A DNA stretch of 30,388 bases from an uncultured Bacteroidales bacterium (lineage in GTDB: Bacteria; Bacteroidota; Bacteroidia; Bacteroidales; UBA932): NCBI GenBank assembly GCA_946406095.1, contig CAMJJO010000005.1, forward strand, positions 1 through 30,388, given 5' to 3'. Shown here one piece after another: positions 7,517 to 16,149 of this stretch. Below the pieces are notes generated by a model, which was not told the origin of the DNA, made no database searches, and was given only the letters and a program-made list of their open reading frames with translations. Position 1 is the first letter of the stretch; each line of letters opens with the position of its first letter. The translations under genes and the position numbers were made by a program.

Positions 7517-8682
7517 CCGCAATAATCAACGGAAAAGTCATCACTCCGGACGGCATCAAGGAGTCCGGAGCCCTGCTTTTTGAGGACGGCAGGATCAAGG
7601 GTTTCGCCGCCGTTGCGCCCGCGTGGGCGCGGGTGATCGATGCCGAAGGCTGCTATGTGTCGGCCGGGTTCATCGATATGCACACCCACGGAGCCGGAGG
7701 GGCCGATTTTATGGACGGTACGGTCGAGGCCTACCTCACCGCGGCCCGTATGCATGCGCAGCATGGCACCACGCTGCTTTATCCCACCACCCTCACCAGC
7801 ACCAACGAACTGCTTTTCGAGTCTTTCGAGACCTACCGCAAGGCTGCCTCCCTCAATACCGAAGGCGCGGCGTTCGGCGGGATGCACCTCGAAGGGCCGT
7901 ATTTCAGCCCGGCCTTCGCCGGAGCCCAGGATCCGAGGTATCTGCGCAATCCCGAGCCGGCGGAGTATCTGGAAATACTTGAAAGATGCCCCGACCTGAA
8001 GCGCTGGAGTTTCGCTCCCGAACTTGAAGGGGCCGCTCCCTTCGCGGCGGAGCTTCGCAGACGGGGGATACTTGCATCCATAGGCCACACCAACGCGACC
8101 TTCGACGAGTGCGACGCGGCCTTCCGTGCCGGCGCGACCCATATGACGCATTTCTATTCGTGTATGAGCACCATAAGCCGCAGGAACGCCTACCGCTATG
8201 CAGGAACCATAGAATACGGCTATTTCCAGGACGGGATGACCGTGGAAATCATTGCCGACGGCATCCACGTGCCTGCCAACCTGCTGCGCCTTATGCTCAA
8301 GATAAAAGGTGTGGACAGGATAGCCCTGGTGACCGATTCGATGCGCGCAGCCGGTATGCCGGAAGGACCGAGTATACTCGGAGGACTGTCGGACGGACAG
8401 GAGGTCATAGTAGAGGATGGCGTCGCCAAGCTTCTTGACCGCAGCGCGTTCGCAGGCAGCGTGGCTACCACCGACAGGCTCGTCAGGACCATGGTAAGGG
8501 AAGGCGGATGCAGCATCGAAGACGCCGTGAAGATGATGACGGTCAACCCGGCCCGGATAATGGGGGTCTTCGCCTCCAAGGGCTCGGTCGAGCCCGGCAA
8601 GGATGCCGACCTGGTACTGTTCGACGAAGACATAAAAGTAAAACATACCATCATAGGTGGTAAAACCATAAACCAATGCTAG
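7510..8682 (+). CDS. nagA: N-acetylglucosamine-6-phosphate deacetylase (intact copy)
   Basis: Removes the acetyl group from GlcNAc-6-phosphate to give glucosamine-6-phosphate. The protein is 390 residues, normal for the family, with all amidohydrolase landmarks: HxH at His58/His60 (DMHTHGAG), Glu128 in MHLEGPYF, His193 (IGHTNAT), His214 (MTHFYSCM), His253 (ADGIHV) and catalytic Asp276 (LVTDSMRAAGMPEG). It overlaps the permease gene upstream by 7 nt and nagB downstream by 7 nt. It provides the reference for recognising the damaged nagA at 2028-3106, which it resembles throughout. Confidence 0.96.
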   Translation: MVTAIINGKVITPDGIKESGALLFEDGRIKGFAAVAPAWARVIDAEGCYVSAGFIDMHTHGAGGADFMDGTVEAYLTAARMHAQHGTTLLYPTTLTSTNELLFESFETYRKAASLNTEGAAFGGMHLEGPYFSPAFAGAQDPRYLRNPEPAEYLEILERCPDLKRWSFAPELEGAAPFAAELRRRGILASIGHTNATFDECDAAFRAGATHMTHFYSCMSTISRRNAYRYAGTIEYGYFQDGMTVEIIADGIHVPANLLRLMLKIKGVDRIALVTDSMRAAGMPEGPSILGGLSDGQEVIVEDGVAKLLDRSAFAGSVATTDRLVRTMVREGGCSIEDAVKMMTVNPARIMGVFASKGSVEPGKDADLVLFDEDIKVKHTIIGGKTINQC

Positions 8683-9440
8683 AGAAGAGTTTTAAAGCGG
8701 ACAAACTCGACGTCAAGATTTACGACACCCGCCGGAATATGGGCGTCGAGGCCGCAAGGGAGGCGACAGGGTGCATTAAGGAAATGCTCTCCCGCAAGAA
8801 GGAAATCTATATGGTGTTCGCTGCGGCGCCGTCACAGAACGAGTTCCTCGAGGCGCTCGCCGCCGCCGAGGGCATAGACTGGAGCAGGGTTCATGCCCTC
8901 CACATGGACGAATACGTGGGCCTGCCCGACGACGCGCCCCAGGGCTTCGGCAATTTCCTGCGCCGTGCGATTTTCGACAAGGTGCCCTTCGCTTCGGTCG
9001 AGTACATAGGCACCGGAAGCGACCCTGAGGAGAGCTGTCGCCGCTACGACGAAATCCTTTCCCGCAACAGGGTGGATATCGTGTGCATGGGCATAGGCGA
9101 GAACGGTCACATCGCCTTCAACGACCCCCACGTGGCTGACTTCAAGGACCCCAAGCGCATCAAGAAAGTGGATCTCGACGAAGTCTGCCGCCAGCAGCAG
9201 GTCAACGACGGCTGCTTTGCAAGCCTGGACGACGTGCCTCGCTATGCCGTTACCCTTACCATCCCGGCCCTCGTGGACACCGACAGGATTTTCTGCGTGG
9301 TTCCCGCCGCGTCCAAGGCGAATGCGGTCAAGGCCGCCGTTACCGGGCCGGTTAGCGAGAAGTGCCCTTCGTCGATACTCAGAACCTGCAGTTACGCTAC
9401 GCTGTACGCCGATGCTGACAGCGCCAAATACATATTATAG
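8676..9440 (+). CDS. nagB: Glucosamine-6-phosphate deaminase, variant active site
   Basis: Expected to convert glucosamine-6-phosphate to fructose-6-phosphate and ammonia, the step after NagA, and its start overlaps nagA by 7 nt. At 254 residues it is slightly shorter than E. coli NagB. The general-base region MDEYVGL (77-83) is standard. The second active-site loop reads MGIGENGHIAFNDP (138-151): at the places of the E. coli catalytic relay Asp141-His143-Glu148 it carries Asn143, His145 and Asp150. I believe this GENGH/FNDP form occurs in a NagB-like subgroup, but whether it deaminates the same substrate is not certain. An alternative is a related sugar-phosphate isomerase/deaminase acting on a different amino sugar phosphate. 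Confidence 0.87.
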   Translation: MLEKSFKADKLDVKIYDTRRNMGVEAAREATGCIKEMLSRKKEIYMVFAAAPSQNEFLEALAAAEGIDWSRVHALHMDEYVGLPDDAPQGFGNFLRRAIFDKVPFASVEYIGTGSDPEESCRRYDEILSRNRVDIVCMGIGENGHIAFNDPHVADFKDPKRIKKVDLDEVCRQQQVNDGCFASLDDVPRYAVTLTIPALVDTDRIFCVVPAASKANAVKAAVTGPVSEKCPSSILRTCSYATLYADADSAKYIL

Positions 9441-9442
9441 TT

Positions 9443-10951
9443 ATGAAACCGTTCCGTTTACTTCTGATTGCGGCCCTGTCCCTTGTCTGCGCCCTGCCCC
9501 TCAGGGCGGAGGACTTTGAAATCAGGGCGATGCATATAGACATGCGTTCCGAGGTTATGACGATGCCCGCCCTCAGGCAGCTCGCCCTCAAAGCCTCACG
9601 GAATGGCATCAACGCGCTCATAATGGAGTGGGAGGCATCCTTCCCCTTCCAGAAGCACGCCACCCTCCGCAACGCCTATGCCTTCACCCCCGGGGAAGTC
9701 AGGGACTTCGTTTCGTACTGCTCTTCGCTCGGCATAGACGTGATTCCGCTCCAGAACTGCTTCGGCCACGCCGAGTACATACTCCGCCACCCCCGCTACA
9801 ACCACATACGCGAGGACCGTAAGGAAATCTCGCAGGTGTGCCCCTCAAAGGAGGACGAGTGCGTCGAGGTGTTCTCCGAGATTTTCGCTGAAATCGCGGC
9901 GCTGCACCCTTCGAAGTACTTCCACATAGGCGCCGACGAGACATATCTGCTGGGCAGGTGCAAAGACTGCGCCGCCAAGGCTGCGGGGTTCGGCAAATCC
10001 AAGCTCTTCGTGGATTACATCAATGCCATGTGCAAGATAGTGAAGGACCTTGGCAAGACCCCCGTTATCTGGGGCGACATACTCCTGAACTATCCCGAAT
10101 GCGTTGACAAGCTCCCTAAAGACATCATAGTGATAGACTGGAACTACGGCTGGAGGCCCGACCTGTTCGGCGACCTCGACAAGATCGCCGGCGCCGGCAT
10201 TACCATGTGGGGAGCCCCCGCGCTCAGGTCGAACCCCGACAACATCTACCTGACCGACTGGGCCAAGCATTTCAACAACCTGAGCACTTTCATTCCCTTC
10301 GTACGCACGATGGGTTACAAAGGCGTGGTCGAGACTTCCTGGTCCACTTCGGGCCTGTACGGCCTGATACTCGACGAGGGCAACGAGCTGATGGATATGC
10401 AGGCCATACGCCAGGTGTATCCGCTCGCCGGTTTCGACATACTCCAGAAGGCTTTCTGCAGGGCCATAGCCCAGCAGGAACCTCTCGACTGGGAAGCATT
10501 CGTGGACGAATACGGCAGGACGGAATTCGGCCTGGACGACACTTCCGTGCTGCTCGAATATTTCAAGCACCCCCAGAGGCCCGTGGACAGATATCCTATG
10601 AGCGTCGACAAGATAGATGCCGACCTTCAGTCCTGCCTGGCCCTCAAGGGGCGATTCGATTCACTCAGGCCCAGGGCCGGCAAAAAGGCCTTCAAACACC
10701 TCCAGTTGATGCTTGACATACGCATCAATTACCTCAAGGCCAAGAAATGGGAGGCATATTACGAATCCCCGGCCTTCGACTCCTCCAAGTCTCCTGCCGC
10801 CAAGAAGCAGCTCGCTGCCATCATCAAGGAGTGCAACTCTCTCCAGAAGAGATTCACAGCCCTCAACAAAGACTACATCAAAGATACCACGGTAGCTCTT
10901 GGAGAGTGGTCTTATGCCGGCAAGATGAAAAACACGTACAAGACTTTGTAA
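9443..10951 (+). CDS. GH20 beta-N-acetylhexosaminidase, periplasmic
   Basis: A 502-residue exo-acting family 20 enzyme that removes terminal GlcNAc or GalNAc from oligosaccharides. It has a standard signal peptide of about 22 residues (ends LPLRA) without a lipobox Cys, so it should be free in the periplasm. The catalytic barrel starts almost at once, without the usual N-terminal GH20b domain. The hallmark HIGADE (161-166) contains the Asp165/Glu166 pair, preceded by CFGHAEYI (106-113) and followed by VIWGD. The last 120 residues or so are Lys-rich and helical-looking. Lying 2 nt after nagB and 14 nt before the first SusC gene, it links oligosaccharide import with the cytoplasmic nag genes. 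Confidence 0.93.
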   Translation: MKPFRLLLIAALSLVCALPLRAEDFEIRAMHIDMRSEVMTMPALRQLALKASRNGINALIMEWEASFPFQKHATLRNAYAFTPGEVRDFVSYCSSLGIDVIPLQNCFGHAEYILRHPRYNHIREDRKEISQVCPSKEDECVEVFSEIFAEIAALHPSKYFHIGADETYLLGRCKDCAAKAAGFGKSKLFVDYINAMCKIVKDLGKTPVIWGDILLNYPECVDKLPKDIIVIDWNYGWRPDLFGDLDKIAGAGITMWGAPALRSNPDNIYLTDWAKHFNNLSTFIPFVRTMGYKGVVETSWSTSGLYGLILDEGNELMDMQAIRQVYPLAGFDILQKAFCRAIAQQEPLDWEAFVDEYGRTEFGLDDTSVLLEYFKHPQRPVDRYPMSVDKIDADLQSCLALKGRFDSLRPRAGKKAFKHLQLMLDIRINYLKAKKWEAYYESPAFDSSKSPAAKKQLAAIIKECNSLQKRFTALNKDYIKDTTVALGEWSYAGKMKNTYKTL

Positions 10952-10965
10952 TATGATTTAACAAT

Positions 10966-13900
10966 ATGACATCAAAGAACCCTTTTCGCAAGAGACTGCT
11001 CCTGCTGTTGGCGGGACTGTTCTCGGGTCTGGTAGTTTTGGCCCAGACCGGTGGAGGCAGGATTCCGGTCAGCGGTGTGGTAACCGATGATTCAGGCGAA
11101 ACCCTCATAGGGGCGTCGGTCATCATCAAGAACACCACTCAGGGTACCGTTACCGACCTTGACGGACACTACTCCTTCACGGTTCCGGAAGGAGCGACCC
11201 TGGTATTCTCCTCGATAGGTTACAAGACCGTAGAGGTGAATGTCGGGAGTTCCCGGGTAATCAACATCAGGCTTGTCACGGACGCCGAGTTGATGGAAGA
11301 GGTCGTGGTGACGGCCTTTGCAACTCAGAAAAAGGTGAACGTGACGGGTGCAATCACCACTGTTTCGGGCAGCGACATCCTCGCCGCCCCAGTGGCCAAT
11401 ATCTCCAATGCGCTCATCGGTGTGACTCCGGGTATCAGTTCGGTGCAGGCCGGCGGTGAGCCAGGACGCAACGAAGCCGACATCACCATCCGTGGCGTTG
11501 CTACTTACGGAAGTTCTACGCCCCTCATCGTAATCGACGGCATCGAGCAGGCAGCCGAGCAGGCATTCACTGCATTCAACGCCCTCGACCCCAACGATAT
11601 CATTGGAATCAGTGTTCTGAAGGATGCTTCCTCGACCGCCGTTTACGGTATCAGGGCAGCCAACGGTGTCATCATCGTTACCACGAAGCGCGGTCAGTCC
11701 GGCAGGCCCAAGATCAGCTTCAATTCCAATTTCGGTCTCACCAAGGCGACTTCGCTCCAGAAGGGTCTGAGCTCGCACGAATGGGCGCTTATGCGCAACG
11801 AGGCCATCAACAACGAGATCAACGGATTCGGCGAGACCTCCCTGGCGGGAGCCCTGTATAGCGAAGGAGATATCTGGAAGTTCAAGAACAACAAGGATTT
11901 CCTTCCAAGTGAGGTAGAGGCGATGGATTGGCTCACCGCCGCCCAGAAGGAGTCGCTCCGCAACAGCGAGGCCCTCTATTACGGCAGCCACGACCTTTAT
12001 GCCGAGCAGTTCGGCGACCTCGGTCCCCAGTGGTCGGCCAACGTGAACATCTCCGGAGGTACCGAAAAGGTCAGATACTTCGCTTCGGTGGGTTACTTCA
12101 ACCAGAACAGTATCACCAAGAAGGTTTCCTACTATGAATCCGATACCGAGTCACAGTTCTCCCGCTTTAACTTCAGGGCAAACGTCGATGTGGACATAGT
12201 CAAGAACACCACGCTCTCGGTGGATGTGTCCGGCCAGTTCGGAACCACCAAGGGTCCCGGAATAGGTTCGTCCAGCCCGTACGACCTCAATAGCCGTTAC
12301 ACTATCATCATGCAGTATATATATGATGGCAACCCGTTTATGACCCCCGGTATTATCGACAACCACCTCATCAGCGGTTTCGATCGTCCCGCGGGTTCGG
12401 TACAGCAGTCTCTTTACGAGACCACGGCCAGCACTGTAGGTGCTCAGAATGCGGTTTACAACTTGCTCGTGTCGGGAACCGGTACCACCTACAACACCCT
12501 TCTGAGCTCAACCCTCAAGCTCGACCACCAGATGTCCTATCTGCTGCCCGGCCTGAGCTTCAAGGCATCGCTCAACTATCAGGACAACTACAACCGCTAT
12601 GTGACCCTTTCGCCTTCCCTGCCGTCCTATTCGGTACGCAGGAATCCCGAGGACCCCAACAAGCTGGAGTTCTTCGGCGGCGGTCTCGACGGCGATTCCT
12701 ACTCTTCGTCGGAATACAGCGTCTGGAACAAGCTCTATCTTGATGCCGGCCTGTACTACAACAATGCGTTCAACGGACACAACATAGGCGGACTCCTCCT
12801 CGCCAAGGCTTCAAGGTACACGATGCCGGGTGACTCCAACCATACCCCTTCGGGTATAATGGGTCTCGTGGGAAGGGTTACCTACGACTATATGCAGAGG
12901 TATATGGTCGAGTTCAATATGGGTTACAACGGCACCGAGCAGTTCGCCGAGGGCAAGCGTTTCGGCTTCTTCCCAGCCTTCTCGCTCGGCTGGGTTCCCA
13001 CCAACGAGCCGTTCTTCCCCAAGAACGATTTCCTTTCGTTCCTCAAGTTCAGGGGCTCTTACGGTGAGGTCGGAAACGATCAGCTCGGCAGCAGCCGTTA
13101 CCTGTATCTGCCGAACACCTATTCCATCAACGAGGGCGGTTACTATCTTGGTACCTCCGACGGCACTACCGCGAACGGCTATTACTCCGGAGCTTCCGAG
13201 GGCGTCCTCGGCAATCCCGACGTGACCTGGGAGAGGGCCCGCAAGTACGATGTCGGCGTGGAAGTACAGTTCCTGTGCAACAGGCTCTACACCACTTTCG
13301 ACTATTTCCACGAGGACCGCAGCAAGATCCTCACCCGTCTGGGCATCATTCCGGCCACCTACGGCGTTGCAGCCGGTAGCGTACCGCCCGCAAACGTGGG
13401 TATGACCACCAATCAGGGTTACGAAGTGGTGCTGGGCTGGAAAGACAGGGTCGGCAACTTCGCCTACGACATCGAGGGCAACCTCAGCCATGCCCGCAAC
13501 AAGATACTCTACAGGGCAGAGGCCCCCAATCCTTACGACTGGATGAACGAGACGGGCCACAGCATAGGCCAGTCCTACGGTCTTAAGGCCGACGGACTCT
13601 ACAACACCCAGGAGGAGCTTCAAGGACGTCCCTACAACACCTACACCAGCAACAAGGAGACCCTCGGCGACATCAGGTACATCGACCTCAATGGCGATGG
13701 ACTGATCGACAATATGGATGTCGCTCCCATAGGTTATCCAAACAGGCCTCTGACCAGTTTCGGCCTCAAGGCGGGCTTCCATTACAAAGGATGGGACCTC
13801 AACCTTAGATTCTCCGGAACCGCCGAAGGTTCGTTCTTCATCCGCAAGATATCCATCCCCTTCTACAAGAACGCCGGGAATGCATTCCAGTGGCAGTACC

Positions 13901-14259
13901 AGGGCAGGTGGACCGCAGATAAATATGCCGCAGGCGAGACCATAACCTACCCCCGTGCGACCTACAACGCCACCACGGTGAGCCACAACTTCCTCGACAG
14001 CGATTACTGGATGATTTCCAACGACCACTTCAAGCTCAAGAACGTGGAACTCGGTTATTCCATTCCGTCGGGCTCAAGGCTGCTCAGGACAGCAAAACTT
14101 TCTTCGGTAAGGTTCTACGCCACCGGAAACAACGTTTACACCTTCTTCAGCAAGCTCAAGAATATCGGGATAGACCCTGAAACGAAGAGCTCAGGCTCGT
14201 ATTCCTACGTGTACCCTATCACGGCGACATTCATCATCGGTGTTTCGATTCAATACTAA
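10966..14259 (+). CDS. SusC-like TonB-dependent receptor 1
   Basis: A 1097-residue outer-membrane receptor that imports oligosaccharides using TonB energy, paired with the SusD-like lipoprotein 12 bp downstream. Order of parts: signal peptide ending near Ala26, a carboxypeptidase-regulatory-like domain (about 34-105: VSGVVTDDSGE, GHYSF, IGYKTV), the EEVVVTAF segment (111-118), a plug domain with SVLKDASSTAVYGIRAANG and VTTKRG, and a long beta-barrel ending in an aromatic residue (GVSIQY). All features of a complete SusC protein are present. The glycan is unknown; neighbours point to a GlcNAc-containing oligosaccharide. Confidence 0.97.
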   Translation: MTSKNPFRKRLLLLLAGLFSGLVVLAQTGGGRIPVSGVVTDDSGETLIGASVIIKNTTQGTVTDLDGHYSFTVPEGATLVFSSIGYKTVEVNVGSSRVINIRLVTDAELMEEVVVTAFATQKKVNVTGAITTVSGSDILAAPVANISNALIGVTPGISSVQAGGEPGRNEADITIRGVATYGSSTPLIVIDGIEQAAEQAFTAFNALDPNDIIGISVLKDASSTAVYGIRAANGVIIVTTKRGQSGRPKISFNSNFGLTKATSLQKGLSSHEWALMRNEAINNEINGFGETSLAGALYSEGDIWKFKNNKDFLPSEVEAMDWLTAAQKESLRNSEALYYGSHDLYAEQFGDLGPQWSANVNISGGTEKVRYFASVGYFNQNSITKKVSYYESDTESQFSRFNFRANVDVDIVKNTTLSVDVSGQFGTTKGPGIGSSSPYDLNSRYTIIMQYIYDGNPFMTPGIIDNHLISGFDRPAGSVQQSLYETTASTVGAQNAVYNLLVSGTGTTYNTLLSSTLKLDHQMSYLLPGLSFKASLNYQDNYNRYVTLSPSLPSYSVRRNPEDPNKLEFFGGGLDGDSYSSSEYSVWNKLYLDAGLYYNNAFNGHNIGGLLLAKASRYTMPGDSNHTPSGIMGLVGRVTYDYMQRYMVEFNMGYNGTEQFAEGKRFGFFPAFSLGWVPTNEPFFPKNDFLSFLKFRGSYGEVGNDQLGSSRYLYLPNTYSINEGGYYLGTSDGTTANGYYSGASEGVLGNPDVTWERARKYDVGVEVQFLCNRLYTTFDYFHEDRSKILTRLGIIPATYGVAAGSVPPANVGMTTNQGYEVVLGWKDRVGNFAYDIEGNLSHARNKILYRAEAPNPYDWMNETGHSIGQSYGLKADGLYNTQEELQGRPYNTYTSNKETLGDIRYIDLNGDGLIDNMDVAPIGYPNRPLTSFGLKAGFHYKGWDLNLRFSGTAEGSFFIRKISIPFYKNAGNAFQWQYQGRWTADKYAAGETITYPRATYNATTVSHNFLDSDYWMISNDHFKLKNVELGYSIPSGSRLLRTAKLSSVRFYATGNNVYTFFSKLKNIGIDPETKSSGSYSYVYPITATFIIGVSIQY

Positions 14260-14271
14260 AACGGCATCAAT

Positions 14272-16128
14272 ATGAAGAAGATCATAACAGCTATACTGCT
14301 CATACTTTCGGCAGTTGCATTCCTTTCCTGCGAAGACGCGTTCCTTCAGAAGCCTGACGTTTCCGGAACCGTCGACCTGGACAAGGTATACGGATCGTCC
14401 AAGAATGCGGAGACTGCGCTTTTCCGCTGCTACCGCAATGTCTTGATTCACGGATGGCCGGGCGGCCTCGGCTGGGGACACGGTACGCTGGGCTCCATTT
14501 GCGGTGAGCTCAGCAAGGGCTATTCCTGGCATGCAACCTGGTCGATATGCGATATGGGTCTTACTCCCACCCCTGCGAAGAACGCCTCTTCCGGAACTGC
14601 CGGAGCCGACCATTTCGGACAAAACTGGCAGTACATAAGGGCCTGCTTCCTCGTTAAGGAAAACATCGACAGGGTTCCCGATATGACCGACGAGATGAAG
14701 GGCTATATCAAGGCCGAGGCAACGGCCCTGATAGCCTACAGGTATATGGGAATGTTCTACCGCTATGGCGGCGTCCCCATCGTCAGGAAGTCGTATCTTG
14801 CAAGCGACGAAGACATCAATGCTCTCCGCGCCACGCTTCAGGAGACCCTAGACTACACTCTCGAACTCATAGAAGAGGCGGTTGAAGGACTGCCTGATTC
14901 CTGGCAGAACATAGGCGGCGACGGCACTTACGTGGGTCGTTTCACCAAGGGAGCCGCGCTGGCGATGAAGGCCCGCGTGCTGATGTTCGCAGCCCGTCCC
15001 CTGTTCAACAGGGCGGATCCTTTCATCAGCTATGAGTATCCCGAGCTCGTCTGCTTCGGCTCAGCCGACCCTTCACGCTGGGATGCGGCCATCGAGGCCA
15101 ACGAGGCCGTGCTCACCTGGGCGGCCGCCAACGGTTACGAACTCATCAATACCGGTAAGGCCGGAGCCGGACAGCCCAACCCCAACGCCCTCAAGGACTA
15201 CGGTACGGCCACTTCGGTTCCCAACAACAGGGAAGTCCTGCTGGCCTACAAACTCGATGAGCCCAGCAACATCTGTCTGTATTTCAACACTTCTTCGTTC
15301 TACGGCGACTACTTCGGCGACAACTCCGACAACGGAACCCGCGGTATGCTCACCAACCAGTTGGAGAAGTACTACAACAAGGACGGTGGTGAGATCAATT
15401 GGCCCAAGGTTGGCGAGAGCGCACCCCGTCCGGCAAGCGACTGGTTTGCGAATATGGAAAGTGCGGAGCCTCGTCTGAGGGCTGATATCTGTGCGATCGG
15501 CATCGAGACCCTCAGCAATCCGGGAGTCAGCGGCTGGCAGCCTTCGGGCTGGGCCAGGCGTATGAACAACCTCGAGATCAACCCCAGCCCCCAGTCCAAC
15601 GCATTCCCCGGCCTGCCTAGCGGAGAACTCGGCTACGGCGCTGGCGCATCCACCAAATACTATTACGGTGCAGGCTCAAGGCTTTGGTTCGAACCCCCTC
15701 TCTTCCGTATGGCCGAGATTTACCTCAACCTTGCGGAAGCCTACAACGAGAAGGGCAATGCCACCAAGGCCCTCGAATACCTCAATGCGGTCCATAACCG
15801 CGCCGGTCTCCCTTCCATCAACGTTTCCGGGAAGGAACAGATAATGGAAAAGATCAAGAGGGAGAAGGCGCTTGAGTTCTTCAACGAGAACCAGAGGTAC
15901 TTCGACGTGAAGCACTGGATGGACCCTGACATCGCCACTGAGATCATAGGCGGTCCCAAGAGGGAGCTTATCTTCCACGTTACCGAGAATTCAAGAACGG
16001 CAGAGTCCGTGATTGAATACTGGGACGCAGTCCGTTACGAGACCTACTGGCATCCCAGGATGTACCTCGAGCCCATTCCTCAGCCTGAGGTCAACAAGGG
16101 TATCATAGTTCAGAATCCGGGATATTAA
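14272..16128 (+). CDS. SusD-like glycan-binding lipoprotein 1
   Basis: A 618-residue SusD/RagB family lipoprotein, the lid of the upstream SusC barrel. The signal peptide ends in FLSC with lipidated Cys20. SusD features are a helical repeat core (KAEATALIAYRYMGMFYRYG, followed by GVPIV), the MAEIYLNLAEAYNEKG segment, AVHNRAGLP, REKALEFFNENQRYFDVKHW and the usual C-terminal ending VQNPGY. It is longer than the second SusD, with Gly- and aromatic-rich insertions in the middle that may form its ligand surface. It lies 21 bp before the second SusC gene. Confidence 0.96.
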   Translation: MKKIITAILLILSAVAFLSCEDAFLQKPDVSGTVDLDKVYGSSKNAETALFRCYRNVLIHGWPGGLGWGHGTLGSICGELSKGYSWHATWSICDMGLTPTPAKNASSGTAGADHFGQNWQYIRACFLVKENIDRVPDMTDEMKGYIKAEATALIAYRYMGMFYRYGGVPIVRKSYLASDEDINALRATLQETLDYTLELIEEAVEGLPDSWQNIGGDGTYVGRFTKGAALAMKARVLMFAARPLFNRADPFISYEYPELVCFGSADPSRWDAAIEANEAVLTWAAANGYELINTGKAGAGQPNPNALKDYGTATSVPNNREVLLAYKLDEPSNICLYFNTSSFYGDYFGDNSDNGTRGMLTNQLEKYYNKDGGEINWPKVGESAPRPASDWFANMESAEPRLRADICAIGIETLSNPGVSGWQPSGWARRMNNLEINPSPQSNAFPGLPSGELGYGAGASTKYYYGAGSRLWFEPPLFRMAEIYLNLAEAYNEKGNATKALEYLNAVHNRAGLPSINVSGKEQIMEKIKREKALEFFNENQRYFDVKHWMDPDIATEIIGGPKRELIFHVTENSRTAESVIEYWDAVRYETYWHPRMYLEPIPQPEVNKGIIVQNPGY

Positions 16129-16149
16129 AAATCTGAAAGGCAAATTAGT

